Below, in pieces: positions 8,206 through 16,909 of a DNA stretch of 64,000 bases. This DNA is from Erysipelotrichaceae bacterium (lineage in GTDB: Bacteria; Bacillota_I; Bacilli_A; Erysipelotrichales; Erysipelotrichaceae), in the NCBI GenBank assembly GCA_017405675.1, contig JAFRAB010000026.1, forward strand, positions 1 through 64,000, read 5' to 3'. A program made the translations under genes and the position numbers. Each line of letters begins with the position of its first letter. Within the stretch, counting starts at the first letter, position 1. The notes under the pieces are model-generated. The model saw only the letters and a list, made by a program, of their open reading frames with translations. It did no database searches and was not told the origin of the DNA.

Positions 8206-9141
8206 ATGATAACTGTTAAGGAATATACAGACAGAATAGTAAACAATGTTAATAAGGTCATCATCGGCAAGGATGAGGTCATCAGACAGGTAGTGGTATG
8301 CTTCCTGGCTAAGGGACACATTCTGCTGGAAGATCTGCCGGGAACAGGCAAGACCATGTTATTAAGGGCTTTTGCCCGCAGCGTCGGCGGTGATTTTAAG
8401 AGAATTCAGTTTACGCCTGACCTGCTGCCGAGTGATCTGACCGGCATTAACTTCTTCAACCGGAAGGAAAACGAGTTTGTTTTTCGCAGAGGTCCTGTTT
8501 TCAGCAATGTCATTCTGGCTGATGAAATAAACAGAGCAACACCGCGTACGCAGTCTGCTCTTTTGGAAGCGATGGAAGAAAAACAGGTAACCGTTGATGG
8601 CGATACCTATAAACTGGATGAACCTTTCATTGTCATGGGCACGCAGAACCCAATTGAATCATATGGAACTTTTCCGCTGCCTGAAGCTCAGCTTGACCGT
8701 TTCTTCATGAAACTGTCCATGGGTTACATGAAGCGTGAGCAGGAAGCCTCCATTCTGGGCAGAACAGATGCCAAGGATCTGATCAGTGAACTGAGTCAGG
8801 TCGTAAACATGAAGGAAATGGAAGAAGTTCAGAAAGAAATAAAGAATGTGACAGTATCTCAGGATGTTGTCAATTACATCATGGACATAGTTGAAGCTAC
8901 ACGCAAGGATCCATTACTGGCCTGCGGTGTATCTACCAGAGGTACGCTGGCTCTCTACAGGGCATCTCAGATCACTGCTGCCATGGAAGGCAGAAATTAT
9001 GTCATACCGGAAGATGTTAAGAAGGAAGCGCTGGGTATCCTTAGTCATCGCATTACGGTTGCTTCAGGCAAGCACAGCGATCCGATACTGATAATTGAAA
9101 GAATTATAAGTGAAGTAAAAGTTCCGCTTGAAAATATATGA
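8206..9141 (+). CDS. MoxR-family AAA+ ATPase
   Basis: A MoxR/RavA-type AAA+ chaperone of about 311 residues: Walker A LPGTGKT, Walker B ILADEINR, and the MoxR signature NPIESYGTFPLPEAQLDRF region. Family members act with a DUF58 protein to assemble or activate partner proteins, often with von Willebrand metal sites. I choose ATG 8206, two bases after the add stop codon, with a weak GGTGA site; GTG codons at 8194 and 8197 are alternatives. The stop overlaps the DUF58 start by four bases (ATGA). Confidence 0.92.
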   Translation: MITVKEYTDRIVNNVNKVIIGKDEVIRQVVVCFLAKGHILLEDLPGTGKTMLLRAFARSVGGDFKRIQFTPDLLPSDLTGINFFNRKENEFVFRRGPVFSNVILADEINRATPRTQSALLEAMEEKQVTVDGDTYKLDEPFIVMGTQNPIESYGTFPLPEAQLDRFFMKLSMGYMKREQEASILGRTDAKDLISELSQVVNMKEMEEVQKEIKNVTVSQDVVNYIMDIVEATRKDPLLACGVSTRGTLALYRASQITAAMEGRNYVIPEDVKKEALGILSHRITVASGKHSDPILIIERIISEVKVPLENI

Positions 9142-10151
9142 TACCTTTTATACTGGTGCTTTTAGCTGTGCTGATAACCGTGATACAGATCAAGGCTGCT
9201 CCTGAAGCCATAAAACATCTGTATTATGAAAACAGATTTGATATGAAGCTGGCTCAGCCGGGAGAGAAGATCACTTACACCAGTAAGCTGATCAATGCCT
9301 GGCATTTTCCTGTTACCTATATTAATCTTGTTGAGCACATGCCGGAAACAGCCTGTATTGAAGGAAAGAAAAACAATATTGACCGTCACAGAATGTATCT
9401 GCTGGCCCATCACAGCTACAGTCATGACATCGTCTTCACACTGCCTGAAAGAGGCGTATATAAGACAGGCAGATATTATCTGGAGACCGGTGATTATCTG
9501 GGCTTCAAATCTCAGGTAAAAGCAGAAGAGATCAGATGCGATCTCGTTGTCATGCCGAGAGAAAGCGAAGACGAGGTTGTTATAAACACATTAGGAGGAT
9601 TTATCGGAGATATCTCGGTAAAGAGATTCATCATTGAAGATCCGGTACTGAACATCGGCTACAGGGATTATACCGGCAGAGAACCGATGAAAGACATTTC
9701 ATGGACTCAGACGGCCCGTAACAACAAGCTGATGGTCAAGAATAAGGACTATACTGTCGATACAAACGTGGCAGTAGTGCTGAACATGAAATCAGAGAAT
9801 AAGAAAGCCAAGGAAGAATGTCTGCGCATTGTCCGTACAGCTTGTCAGCAGCTGGAGGACAGAAGAATACCATACGAATTCATATCCAACGGCGATGTGG
9901 GAAATGAAGAGGAAGGATTCGGCAACAGGCATTTCAATTCCCTGATGGCCCGCTGCGGGAAATCAAATTTGTATTATTATTCGTCTTTTGAAGAACTGAT
10001 TGAAAAGTGTATCAGGGAGAAACGCAATAACAGGAGTTATATCATCATAACTCCTGAACTGGATGAAGCCGAACTGAAGGAACTGGATAAGCTGCAGCTG
10101 TGCAGCGACCATCCTCTGTGTGTCCTTTACGGCAGGGAGAAAAAAGAATGA
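9138..10151 (+). CDS. DUF58 domain protein
   Basis: A 337-residue protein with an N-terminal hydrophobic helix (about residues 2-18), a beta-rich middle, and the DUF58 core around RDYTGREPMKDISWTQTARNN, a strongly conserved family motif. DUF58 proteins are usual partners of MoxR ATPases and are related to vWA domains. It overlaps both neighbours by ATGA, indicating translational coupling in a MoxR-DUF58-membrane protein unit. The biochemical role is unknown. Confidence 0.88.
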   Translation: MIPFILVLLAVLITVIQIKAAPEAIKHLYYENRFDMKLAQPGEKITYTSKLINAWHFPVTYINLVEHMPETACIEGKKNNIDRHRMYLLAHHSYSHDIVFTLPERGVYKTGRYYLETGDYLGFKSQVKAEEIRCDLVVMPRESEDEVVINTLGGFIGDISVKRFIIEDPVLNIGYRDYTGREPMKDISWTQTARNNKLMVKNKDYTVDTNVAVVLNMKSENKKAKEECLRIVRTACQQLEDRRIPYEFISNGDVGNEEEGFGNRHFNSLMARCGKSNLYYYSSFEELIEKCIREKRNNRSYIIITPELDEAELKELDKLQLCSDHPLCVLYGREKKE

Positions 10152-11365
10152 TCTGGGCAGATGTTTTCAAGCTTATCTGTGATGTCTTTCTGTATCTGAT
10201 AGTCTTTTCGGCTATCGGACCTTTTTCGTCATGTTATTGGTTCATGATCCTCATCGTTGTGATAACGATGATAAGTCACTACATCAGCCACCGAGCAGGC
10301 AATGCAGCTGTAAGATTGATCTGCGGATTGCTGCCGTTTGTCAGTCTGCTTGCTCTTAACACAATTCCGCAGTATCTGACAGCCTGTATTATCCTGCTGT
10401 ATCTGTTCTATGAAACAACTTTTGATAAGAATCACTTCTCGTATGAAATCTATAAATACTGGTTCGGCTTCCCAGCCATACTGGTCTTGGTTTTTGAGTT
10501 TATCTGGGTCGCTTCAGGCATGAAAAACGGACTTCCGATAGTATTTGGTCTGCTGTATCTGATTACAGGTGTCATTGTCTTAAGAAGAAAGAGAATGGGA
10601 CTTGGCGTTGATGCCAAAGGAAGCAGACTTAATGCTCTTTCAGTTCTGACTCCGGTTGTGGGCGGTGCCGGTGCCTTACTGACAGCCTATGGACTGATAG
10701 TCAGCTCAGGCAGTGTACTGCAGGTACTGCTGCTGCCGTTAGGTTATCTTTTAAGAGGAATTGTCTATGTTGTAATGATGGTTGGCATTTTCCTGTCTAA
10801 TAAAGGTTATGTGAAAGAATTACTGGACTGGCATGCGGCTGATGAGATGGTTGAACAGGTCATAAATACTGAAATACCGCCAACCGAATTCGTGGAAGAG
10901 GGAAGCGATGAAGTATTTGCCATGTGGCAGAAAGTTGTCATAGTCGCAATAGCTGTGATCATTCTCGCCATGATCTTATATTTTCTGGCAAGGCTTGTAC
11001 GGTCCATAGCCAGATCTGATGAAGAGAAAATCGTTTATGAAAACGGAACCGGCGTGGAAGTAATAAGAAAAAACAAAAGAAAGAAACAGAAAACCGTTAT
11101 GAACAACCGGCAGAAGGTCAGAAACACGTACAGAGAGTTTCTGCATTATGCCAGAAGACACGGCATAACCCTTCGTAAACAGACAACAACGGCTGATATT
11201 ATCAGTGAAAACTTCTTCAGGAATAACGAGAATGCTGCGGCATTAAGAGAAATATACATAAAAGCCCGTTACAGTGACGGCAGTGATATCAGCGAAGATG
11301 AAGTAAGCAGAGCTAAAGCACTTCTGAAGAATATTACCGAAGGAAAGCGGGAGTTACGGAGTTGA
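10148..11365 (+). CDS. Multi-pass membrane protein with DUF4129-like C terminus
   Basis: A 405-residue protein with several N-terminal membrane helices (first about 210 residues), another helix near 260-285, then a charged cytoplasmic tail. The tail (TYREFLHYARRHG through IYIKARYSDG) resembles the DUF4129 region that ends MoxR-DUF58-associated transglutaminase proteins. Here the transglutaminase core itself is missing. The start is ATG 10148, overlapping the DUF58 stop by four bases; a longer open frame upstream is inside DUF58 and not used. The next gene starts with TTG overlapping this stop. Confidence 0.78.
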   Translation: MIWADVFKLICDVFLYLIVFSAIGPFSSCYWFMILIVVITMISHYISHRAGNAAVRLICGLLPFVSLLALNTIPQYLTACIILLYLFYETTFDKNHFSYEIYKYWFGFPAILVLVFEFIWVASGMKNGLPIVFGLLYLITGVIVLRRKRMGLGVDAKGSRLNALSVLTPVVGGAGALLTAYGLIVSSGSVLQVLLLPLGYLLRGIVYVVMMVGIFLSNKGYVKELLDWHAADEMVEQVINTEIPPTEFVEEGSDEVFAMWQKVVIVAIAVIILAMILYFLARLVRSIARSDEEKIVYENGTGVEVIRKNKRKKQKTVMNNRQKVRNTYREFLHYARRHGITLRKQTTTADIISENFFRNNENAAALREIYIKARYSDGSDISEDEVSRAKALLKNITEGKRELRS

Positions 11366-11946
11366 AAACACTGTATTATCATGCTTCGTCAGTACCGGGA
11401 ATAAAACAGCTTGAACCAGCAGTATCTGAGCATGGAGTTTCTTTGGTATACCTTTCCAGGAAAAGAGAAAACGTGCTTGTTTATCTCAGCAACGCAGTTG
11501 AAAAGTACTGCCGGGAAACAGGCTTTGAGTATAACGGCAAATACCGGAAATGGGGACCATATGGATTTGACAGGGACGGGACGCTGTATCTGGAAGAATA
11601 CTATCCCGCTGCTCTGGAAAAGACCTATAAAGGGGTGTCCGGTTATATTTACAGTGCCGAGAATGTTGAGGATTCCGGTGTGGTGACCGGTATCATTGCC
11701 GCTGTAACCAGCCGTAAACCGGTAGAAGTAACAGGAACGGAATTCGTACCTGATGCTTTGGAAGCCATATTGCGGGCAGAAGCCAGGGGACTGATAAGAA
11801 TTGTACGATATGATGAAATGACAGAGCGAAAAAAGGTCTGGCTGGAAAAGGTGATCAGGGAAGAATATGTCAGTGCTGAAAATCATCCGGAATACAGACA
11901 CTTTCTGAGAGGCTGCTTTTCCGATATTTTCGGAAGCTGTATGTAA
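11362..11946 (+). CDS. Uncharacterised protein, possible ADP-ribosyltransferase-like fold
   Basis: A 194-residue soluble protein beginning with TTG that overlaps the preceding TGA by four bases. The N terminus (YYHASSVPGI, then LEP, then VYLSRKRENVLVYLS) recalls small ART-fold families in which Y-H-A/G and a later Y form an NAD pocket. This is a weak, pattern-based guess; no catalytic glutamate can be assigned with confidence. Its position as the last member of the MoxR-DUF58 operon and before a tyrosine phosphatase does not settle its function. Confidence 0.55.
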   Translation: MKTLYYHASSVPGIKQLEPAVSEHGVSLVYLSRKRENVLVYLSNAVEKYCRETGFEYNGKYRKWGPYGFDRDGTLYLEEYYPAALEKTYKGVSGYIYSAENVEDSGVVTGIIAAVTSRKPVEVTGTEFVPDALEAILRAEARGLIRIVRYDEMTERKKVWLEKVIREEYVSAENHPEYRHFLRGCFSDIFGSCM

Positions 11947-11962
11947 GTGAGCAGGAGGAACC

Positions 11963-12364
11963 ATGATAAGAGTTTTATTTGTGTGTCACGGCAATATCTG
12001 CCGCAGTACCATGGCTGAGGCCATGATGAAATACATGACTGAAAATAAAGGCATAAGTGAGAAGTATTATATTGACTCTGCCGCTACCAGTACGGAAGCT
12101 GTAGGCTACATGATGTATTCACCGGCTGTCAGGAAGCTGAAACAGTATGGCATACCGGCAGGTGATCATGTTGCCAGACAGGTCAGGAAAGCGGACTATA
12201 ACAGATTTGATTACATAATCGGCATGGACCGCTATAATATCCGTGATCTGCAGGGACGGTTTAATGATGATCCGGAAGGCAAGGTGCATAAGATGATGAG
12301 TTTTGTGAACAGTGACAGAGATGTGGCTGATCCCTGGTATACGGGAGATTTTGAAGCAACCTAG
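11963..12364 (+). CDS. Low-molecular-weight protein tyrosine phosphatase, cut short by TAG
   Basis: A cytoplasmic LMW-PTP: signature C8-H-G-N-I-C-R14-S (CX5R loop) and the general-acid motif D123-P-W-Y. The frame stops at TAG 12362-12364, just after DPWYTGDFEAT, where homologues continue with Tyr then an acidic helix. Reading past the TAG, the same frame encodes QDLKVSIEKLIEITEAL and ends at TAG 12416-12418, giving the normal family length of about 151. A single Tyr-to-stop change (TAT/TAC to TAG) explains this. The catalytic residues remain, but loss of the C-terminal helix probably destabilises the enzyme. AGGAGG precedes the ATG. Confidence 0.85.
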   Translation: MIRVLFVCHGNICRSTMAEAMMKYMTENKGISEKYYIDSAATSTEAVGYMMYSPAVRKLKQYGIPAGDHVARQVRKADYNRFDYIIGMDRYNIRDLQGRFNDDPEGKVHKMMSFVNSDRDVADPWYTGDFEAT

Positions 12365-12463
12365 CAGGATCTTAAGGTATCAATTGAAAAGCTGATAGAA
12401 ATTACAGAAGCGCTGTAGTTTCTTTTTTAGGTAAGAAACTGATATCTGAACATTAAGTATTGA

Positions 12464-12598
12464 GGTGATGTTCAGTGCAGTAGATGCGGTAACAGTGATC
12501 CTTCACTGTTTTATTTTGGTGAAAGAGGCAGGTACTGCCGTAAGTGCATCAAGTTCGGCAATGTTACTCCGGCAGAAGACGGCAGTAAGACAGTTGAT
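12464..12598 (+). other. Out-of-frame N-terminal zinc-finger segment of comFA
   Basis: In the same frame as the comFA body, and open back to a TGA at 12461, the sequence encodes CSRCGN and then CRKCIKFGN, the four-cysteine zinc site that begins ComFA proteins. No ATG, GTG or TTG exists in this frame before the finger. An ATG with GAGGTG upstream (12468) lies one frame off. Adding one base just after that ATG (TTCAG to TTCCAG) would restore M-F-Q-C-S-R-C, so a single-base deletion is the simplest explanation. Confidence 0.6.
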
Positions 12599-13603
12599 GT
12601 GGAGTACATACTGAAATTTGAACTGACGGAGAGACAGAAAAAGATATCTGAGGGACTGTGCAGGTGTATTGAAGAGGGCAGAGATGTCCTGCTGGAGCGG
12701 GTCTGCGGCCGGGGCAAGACTGAACTGGTGTTTGAAGTTATTTCCCGACAGTTAGGAAAAGGCCGAAGAGTAGGCTTTGCGATTGCCAGAAGACAGGTAG
12801 TACTGGAAATTGCGGGCAGACTGCAGAAAGCTTTTCCCAAGCTGAAAGTAGTTCCGGTCTGTCGGGGTCATACGGCTGACATCTATGGCGATATTGCGGT
12901 ATGCACCACTCATCAGCTGTTCCGTTTTCCTCATTACTTTGATCTGCTGATAATTGATGAACCGGATGCCTTTCCCTTTAAGAATGATGAGATCCTGCAG
13001 GCGCTGGCCGTTAACAGCTGCCGCGGCAATATTGTATATCTGACAGCGACACCTGATAACAGGCTGAAAAGCAAAGTAGCTGATGGTCAGCTCGAGCATC
13101 TGTATCTGTCACGCAGACCTCATGACCATGATCTGTGTGTGCCGGAGGTTTATTACGGCAGCAGGATCGAACTGCTGGTAAAGGGACTGAGATGGTTAAG
13201 AAAACAGCTGAAGCTGAACAGAAAGGTAATGATCTTTGTATCCAGCATGGTCAGAGGGAAAAGGATCTACCGGATATTAAGAAGATTTGTCAGCTGCTGC
13301 TATGTCAGCAGTAAGACCGAAGGACGCGATGACATCATTGCCGACTTTAGAAACGGAAAGTATAAGATAATCGTTACGACGCTTATTCTGGAAAGAGGCA
13401 TAACGATCGATAATGTTCAGGTACTGGTCTGGTTACGGGAAAGCAGAGTCTTTGATGAAGCATCACTGACGCAGATCTCGGGACGTGTGGGAAGAAGCTT
13501 TGCGAATCCTGATGGGGAATGTCTGTTTCTGTGTGAGGGAAGGAGTGAAAGCGTGGATGACTGCCTCAGGTCAGTTGTTAAGACCAATAACTACGGACTG
13601 TAG
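12599..13603 (+). CDS. comFA: ComFA-like DNA uptake helicase (probably 5'-disrupted)
   Basis: A superfamily 2 ATPase that in Firmicutes drives single-stranded DNA import during competence. Visible motifs: Walker A CGRGKTE, DEPD in place of the usual DE(V/A)D (motif II), TATP (motif III), and QISGRVGRS (motif VI). The listed start is GTG 12599, the first in-frame start, but this omits the zinc finger encoded just upstream. The gene has probably lost its true start through a one-base deletion. If so, only an N-truncated protein is made. comFC overlaps the 3' end. Confidence 0.78.
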   Translation: MEYILKFELTERQKKISEGLCRCIEEGRDVLLERVCGRGKTELVFEVISRQLGKGRRVGFAIARRQVVLEIAGRLQKAFPKLKVVPVCRGHTADIYGDIAVCTTHQLFRFPHYFDLLIIDEPDAFPFKNDEILQALAVNSCRGNIVYLTATPDNRLKSKVADGQLEHLYLSRRPHDHDLCVPEVYYGSRIELLVKGLRWLRKQLKLNRKVMIFVSSMVRGKRIYRILRRFVSCCYVSSKTEGRDDIIADFRNGKYKIIVTTLILERGITIDNVQVLVWLRESRVFDEASLTQISGRVGRSFANPDGECLFLCEGRSESVDDCLRSVVKTNNYGL

Positions 13604-14228
13604 ATGTCTGTGGTGCGGCCGTTCCATGAAGTATGATTCTTCGTTCAGAGAGATGTTTTTCATAGATGATGTTCTGTGCAGCCGCTGCCGTCAGAATCTC
13701 ACATTAAGAAAAAGGACCTTCAAGGTAGAAGGGATACCGATTGAAGGACTGTATGTTTATGAAGGACTGGTCAGAGACATGCTGCTGCAGTATAAGGAAA
13801 ACTATGATGAAGCACTTTTCCCGGTATTTCTTTATCCTTATATTAAAGAGCTGAGGAGAAAATACAGGAAGTATGCTGTGGTTCCGGTACCCAGCAGCAG
13901 TGAGATGGTAAATAAGCGCGGATTCAGGCATGTGAATAAGATTTTCAGCATGCTGGATCTGCCCGTATGTGATCTCATTGAGAAGACTGATAATGTTGAA
14001 CAGAAGAAAAGCCGGAAGCGTTCTGACATCGGAAAGCACTTCAGACTGATACCTGAGTTTCCTTCTCCCGTCAGAAAAATACTGCTGGTTGATGATATTG
14101 TCACAACAGGATCATCCATGATTTCCTGTTATCATCTGCTGGAGCAGAAATGTCCGGAAATAAAGTGTTTAAGCATAACTTATAACAGCCATTTCAGCCG
14201 TAAGGTGTTTATATTTACAAAAAAATAA
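13557..14228 (+). CDS. comFC: ComFC-like phosphoribosyltransferase-domain protein
   Basis: A competence-associated protein with an N-terminal zinc finger (CRCLWCG, then CSRCRQN) and a C-terminal type I phosphoribosyltransferase fold carrying ILLVDDIVTTGSS, the PRPP loop. In Firmicutes it is cotranscribed with comFA and aids DNA uptake. I choose ATG 13557, which follows AAGGAG at 11 bases and overlaps comFA by 47 bases; the longer frame from 13485 adds residues unlike the family. The coding region is intact, unlike comFA. The cold-shock gene promoter begins inside its 3' end. Confidence 0.85.
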   Translation: MTASGQLLRPITTDCRCLWCGRSMKYDSSFREMFFIDDVLCSRCRQNLTLRKRTFKVEGIPIEGLYVYEGLVRDMLLQYKENYDEALFPVFLYPYIKELRRKYRKYAVVPVPSSSEMVNKRGFRHVNKIFSMLDLPVCDLIEKTDNVEQKKSRKRSDIGKHFRLIPEFPSPVRKILLVDDIVTTGSSMISCYHLLEQKCPEIKCLSITYNSHFSRKVFIFTKK

Positions 14229-14242
14229 AACCCCTGTATACT
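14214..14242 (+). promoter_or_regulatory. Promoter of the cold-shock gene
   Basis: TTTACA (14214-14219), 17-base spacer, TATACT (14237-14242). The -35 lies within the last codons of comFC. Confidence 0.65.
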
Positions 14243-14270
14243 TACTGTAAGAAAGGGTTGGTTTTCTCCG

Positions 14271-14474
14271 ATGCAAGGCAAAGTAAAACTATTTAATAAG
14301 GAGAAAGGTTACGGCTTTATAACTGTTGAAGGACAGGAGAGAGATATCTTTTTCCACTATTCTGAATTAATAATGGATGGATTTAAGACCATCGAAAATG
14401 ATGCTACAGTTGAATTTGAACTGGTACAGACAGATCGTGGTCCACAGGCAAAGAAAATCGTTAAGGTTCAGTAA
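14271..14474 (+). CDS. Cold-shock protein (CspA family)
   Basis: A 67-residue single OB-fold RNA chaperone that binds single-stranded RNA/DNA. RNP1 (KGYGFI) and RNP2 (DIFFHYS) are both present. Length is standard. It has its own promoter and a terminator directly after, so it is monocistronic. The short leader (about 20 bases) is unlike the long cold-responsive leader of E. coli cspA, so cold induction is not evident from sequence. Confidence 0.95.
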   Translation: MQGKVKLFNKEKGYGFITVEGQERDIFFHYSELIMDGFKTIENDATVEFELVQTDRGPQAKKIVKVQ

Positions 14475-14482
14475 CTATCTAA

Positions 14483-14507
14483 AGAGAGCATCGTTGCTCT
14501 TTTTTTT
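14483..14507 (+). terminator. Intrinsic terminator
   Basis: AGAGCA/TGCTCT stem (14485-14500) with a TCGT loop, followed by T7. Confidence 0.88.
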
Positions 14508-14535
14508 GTAGATTGCATACTTAGTATGTTAGAAT
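14506..14535 (+). promoter_or_regulatory. Probable secA promoter
   Basis: TTGTAG (14506-14511), 18-base spacer, TAGAAT (14530-14535), followed by GGAGG and the GTG start of secA. Moderate matches only. Confidence 0.45.
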
Positions 14536-14557
14536 AAAAAGAACGGAGGTATTATTC

Positions 14558-16906
14558 GTGGCAGGATTTTTAGATAGATTGTTTAACAGCAACGCCAGAG
14601 AACTGAGAGCGTTGGAAGAAAAAGTAAGTAAGGTCGAGGCTTATGCCGATGAGATGCGTAATCTCAGCGACGAAGATCTGAAGGCCAAGACCCCTTATCT
14701 GAAAGAAAAACTGGCAAACGGAAGCACGCTGGATGAAATCCTTCCGGAAGCTTTTGCCGTTGTCAGAGAAGCAGCCTACAGAGTGATCGAAGAATATCCG
14801 TTCCATGTACAGTTACTGGGCGGTGTCGTCCTGCATCAGGGTGACATTGCTGAAATGAAGACAGGTGAAGGTAAGACCCTTACTTCCATTCTGCCTGTAT
14901 ACTTAAATGCTCTGACCGGTAAGGGCGTTCACGTCATTACCGTCAACGAATACCTGGCCGAACGTGACTCCAAGTGGATGGGTAAGATCCATCAGTTTTT
15001 GGGTCTGACCGTCGGTCTGAACAGACATGGAATGAATAACCGTGAAAAGAGAGATGCCTATCTCTGCGATATTACATATACAACAAATGCCGAACTCGGT
15101 TTTGACTATCTGAGAGACAACATGGTCACAAGCGTAAATGACAGAGTTTTAAGAGGACTTAACTTTGCGCTGGTCGACGAAGTTGACTCCATCCTCATTG
15201 ATGAATCCAGAACACCTCTGATCATTTCAGGAGGCAAGAAGGACACAGCCAACTTCTATATCAAGGCTGACAGATTCGTTAAGAGTCTGCGTGAGGATGA
15301 AGGCTATAAGATCGATGTTCAGTCCAAGACCGTTACTCTTACTGAGGAAGGCGTAGCCCGGGCTGAACGGTACTTCAAGAAGGAGAACCTGTTTACCCCT
15401 GAGAACACTCAGCTGGTACACCATATCAATCAGGCCTTAAAAGCCAACTATACCATGAGCAATGAAGTTGAATACCTGGTCAGAGACAGACAGGTATACA
15501 TTGTAGACCAGTTTACAGGCCGTATCATGGAAGGCAGAGTATTCTCTGACGGTCTGCACCAGGCCATTGAAGCCAAGGAAAACGTTCCTATCAAGGAAGA
15601 GACAACGACCCTGGCTACCATTACATATCAGAACTTTTTCCGTCTTTACAACAAGCTTGCCGGTATGACCGGTACAGCCAAGACCGAGGAAGAGGAATTC
15701 CTGGCTATCTACAACATGAGAGTAACCGAGATTCCTACCAATAAGCCGGTTATCAGAGAGGACTATCCTGATGCCATTTACGCATCAAGAAAAGCCAAGT
15801 TCAATGCTCTGACCCAGGAAGTAATTGAAAGACATAATGCCGGTCAGCCGGTGCTGGTCGGTACCATTTCAGTTGATGTTTCTGAATTCCTGAGCAAGAT
15901 CTTCAATCAGCGTAAGATCAGACATGAAGTACTGAACGCCAAGAACCATAAACGTGAAGCTGAGATCATTGCCAAGGCCGGTTTAAGGGGTGCCGTAACC
16001 ATCGCCACCAACATGGCAGGCCGTGGTACCGACATCAAGCTGGGGCCTGGTGTCAAGGAACTGGGCGGTCTGGCCGTTCTGGGTTCAGAAAGACATGAAT
16101 CAAGACGTATCGATAACCAGCTGCGTGGACGTTCCGGACGTCAGGGTGACCCTGGATGTTCAAGATTCTTCGTTTCCATGGAAGACGAACTGATGGTCAG
16201 ATTCGGTTCTGAAAGAGTACAGGGCATGTTTACTCAGCTGGGTGATGATCCGATCGAATCAAAGATGGTTTCCAAGGCCATTGAGAGTGCTCAGAAGAGA
16301 GTTGAAGGCATGAACTTCGATATCCGTAAGACCTTGCTGGAATATGACGATGTATTACGTCAGCAGCGTGAAACCATTTATGAACAGAGAGACGAAGTCC
16401 TGGAGAATGATGACGTTCATTCAATCGTCAAGGACATGTTCCTCAGAGTGGCTTCTGATCTGGTGGCCAGCCATACTGACTACAGTGAAAGAAATCCAAA
16501 GGTCAATCTGGAAAATCTGAAGGATGCCTTATGGAAGATGAACGTTGATGAAGACGATGCTGCTGAAAGACTGGCTAAGGGTCGCAGCATTGAAGAGATC
16601 AGTCAGATTACGGCTGATATCATGTGGGATGCCTATGAGGAAAAGATCGAGGACTTCAAGCCTGATTTCCTGAAGATCGAAAAAACCATGGTATTAAGGA
16701 TCATCGATGCCAAGTGGATCGATCACATTGATACCATGAGCAAGTTAAGAGAAGGTATTCACCTAAGATCATATGCCCAGGACAATCCACTGAAGGCATA
16801 TACATCTGAAGGCTATGAAATGTTTGAAACAATGATGGATTCCATCGCTAAGGAAGTCGTCAGCTTCTGTATGAACTGCCGTATTGAAGTGAAAGAGAGA
16901 AGATAG
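14558..16906 (+). CDS. secA: Preprotein translocase ATPase SecA
   Basis: The motor that pushes unfolded preproteins through SecYEG. Walker A GEGKT at 103-107, the DEVDSILIDESRTPLI motif, and the motif VI region QLRGRSGRQGDPG are all present. The start is GTG with a good CGGAGG site. At 782 residues it is shorter than long SecAs because the C-terminal linker and zinc-binding SEC-C motif (CXCXSGXXXXXC[CH]) are absent; it ends shortly after the helical scaffold. prfB follows three bases after the stop, so they are probably cotranscribed. Confidence 0.97.
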   Translation: MAGFLDRLFNSNARELRALEEKVSKVEAYADEMRNLSDEDLKAKTPYLKEKLANGSTLDEILPEAFAVVREAAYRVIEEYPFHVQLLGGVVLHQGDIAEMKTGEGKTLTSILPVYLNALTGKGVHVITVNEYLAERDSKWMGKIHQFLGLTVGLNRHGMNNREKRDAYLCDITYTTNAELGFDYLRDNMVTSVNDRVLRGLNFALVDEVDSILIDESRTPLIISGGKKDTANFYIKADRFVKSLREDEGYKIDVQSKTVTLTEEGVARAERYFKKENLFTPENTQLVHHINQALKANYTMSNEVEYLVRDRQVYIVDQFTGRIMEGRVFSDGLHQAIEAKENVPIKEETTTLATITYQNFFRLYNKLAGMTGTAKTEEEEFLAIYNMRVTEIPTNKPVIREDYPDAIYASRKAKFNALTQEVIERHNAGQPVLVGTISVDVSEFLSKIFNQRKIRHEVLNAKNHKREAEIIAKAGLRGAVTIATNMAGRGTDIKLGPGVKELGGLAVLGSERHESRRIDNQLRGRSGRQGDPGCSRFFVSMEDELMVRFGSERVQGMFTQLGDDPIESKMVSKAIESAQKRVEGMNFDIRKTLLEYDDVLRQQRETIYEQRDEVLENDDVHSIVKDMFLRVASDLVASHTDYSERNPKVNLENLKDALWKMNVDEDDAAERLAKGRSIEEISQITADIMWDAYEEKIEDFKPDFLKIEKTMVLRIIDAKWIDHIDTMSKLREGIHLRSYAQDNPLKAYTSEGYEMFETMMDSIAKEVVSFCMNCRIEVKERR

Positions 16907-16909
16907 AAG

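Noticed and set aside
12362..12364. TAG read as an amino acid (stop-codon reassignment)
   Set aside because: Many intact genes here end with TAG (for example the ECF S component and the HD gene), so TAG is a normal stop in this genome.
12468..12605. Separate small gene starting at ATG 12468
   Set aside because: It has a ribosome site but runs out of frame through the comFA zinc finger and ends after about 45 codons; better explained as a frameshifted comFA start.
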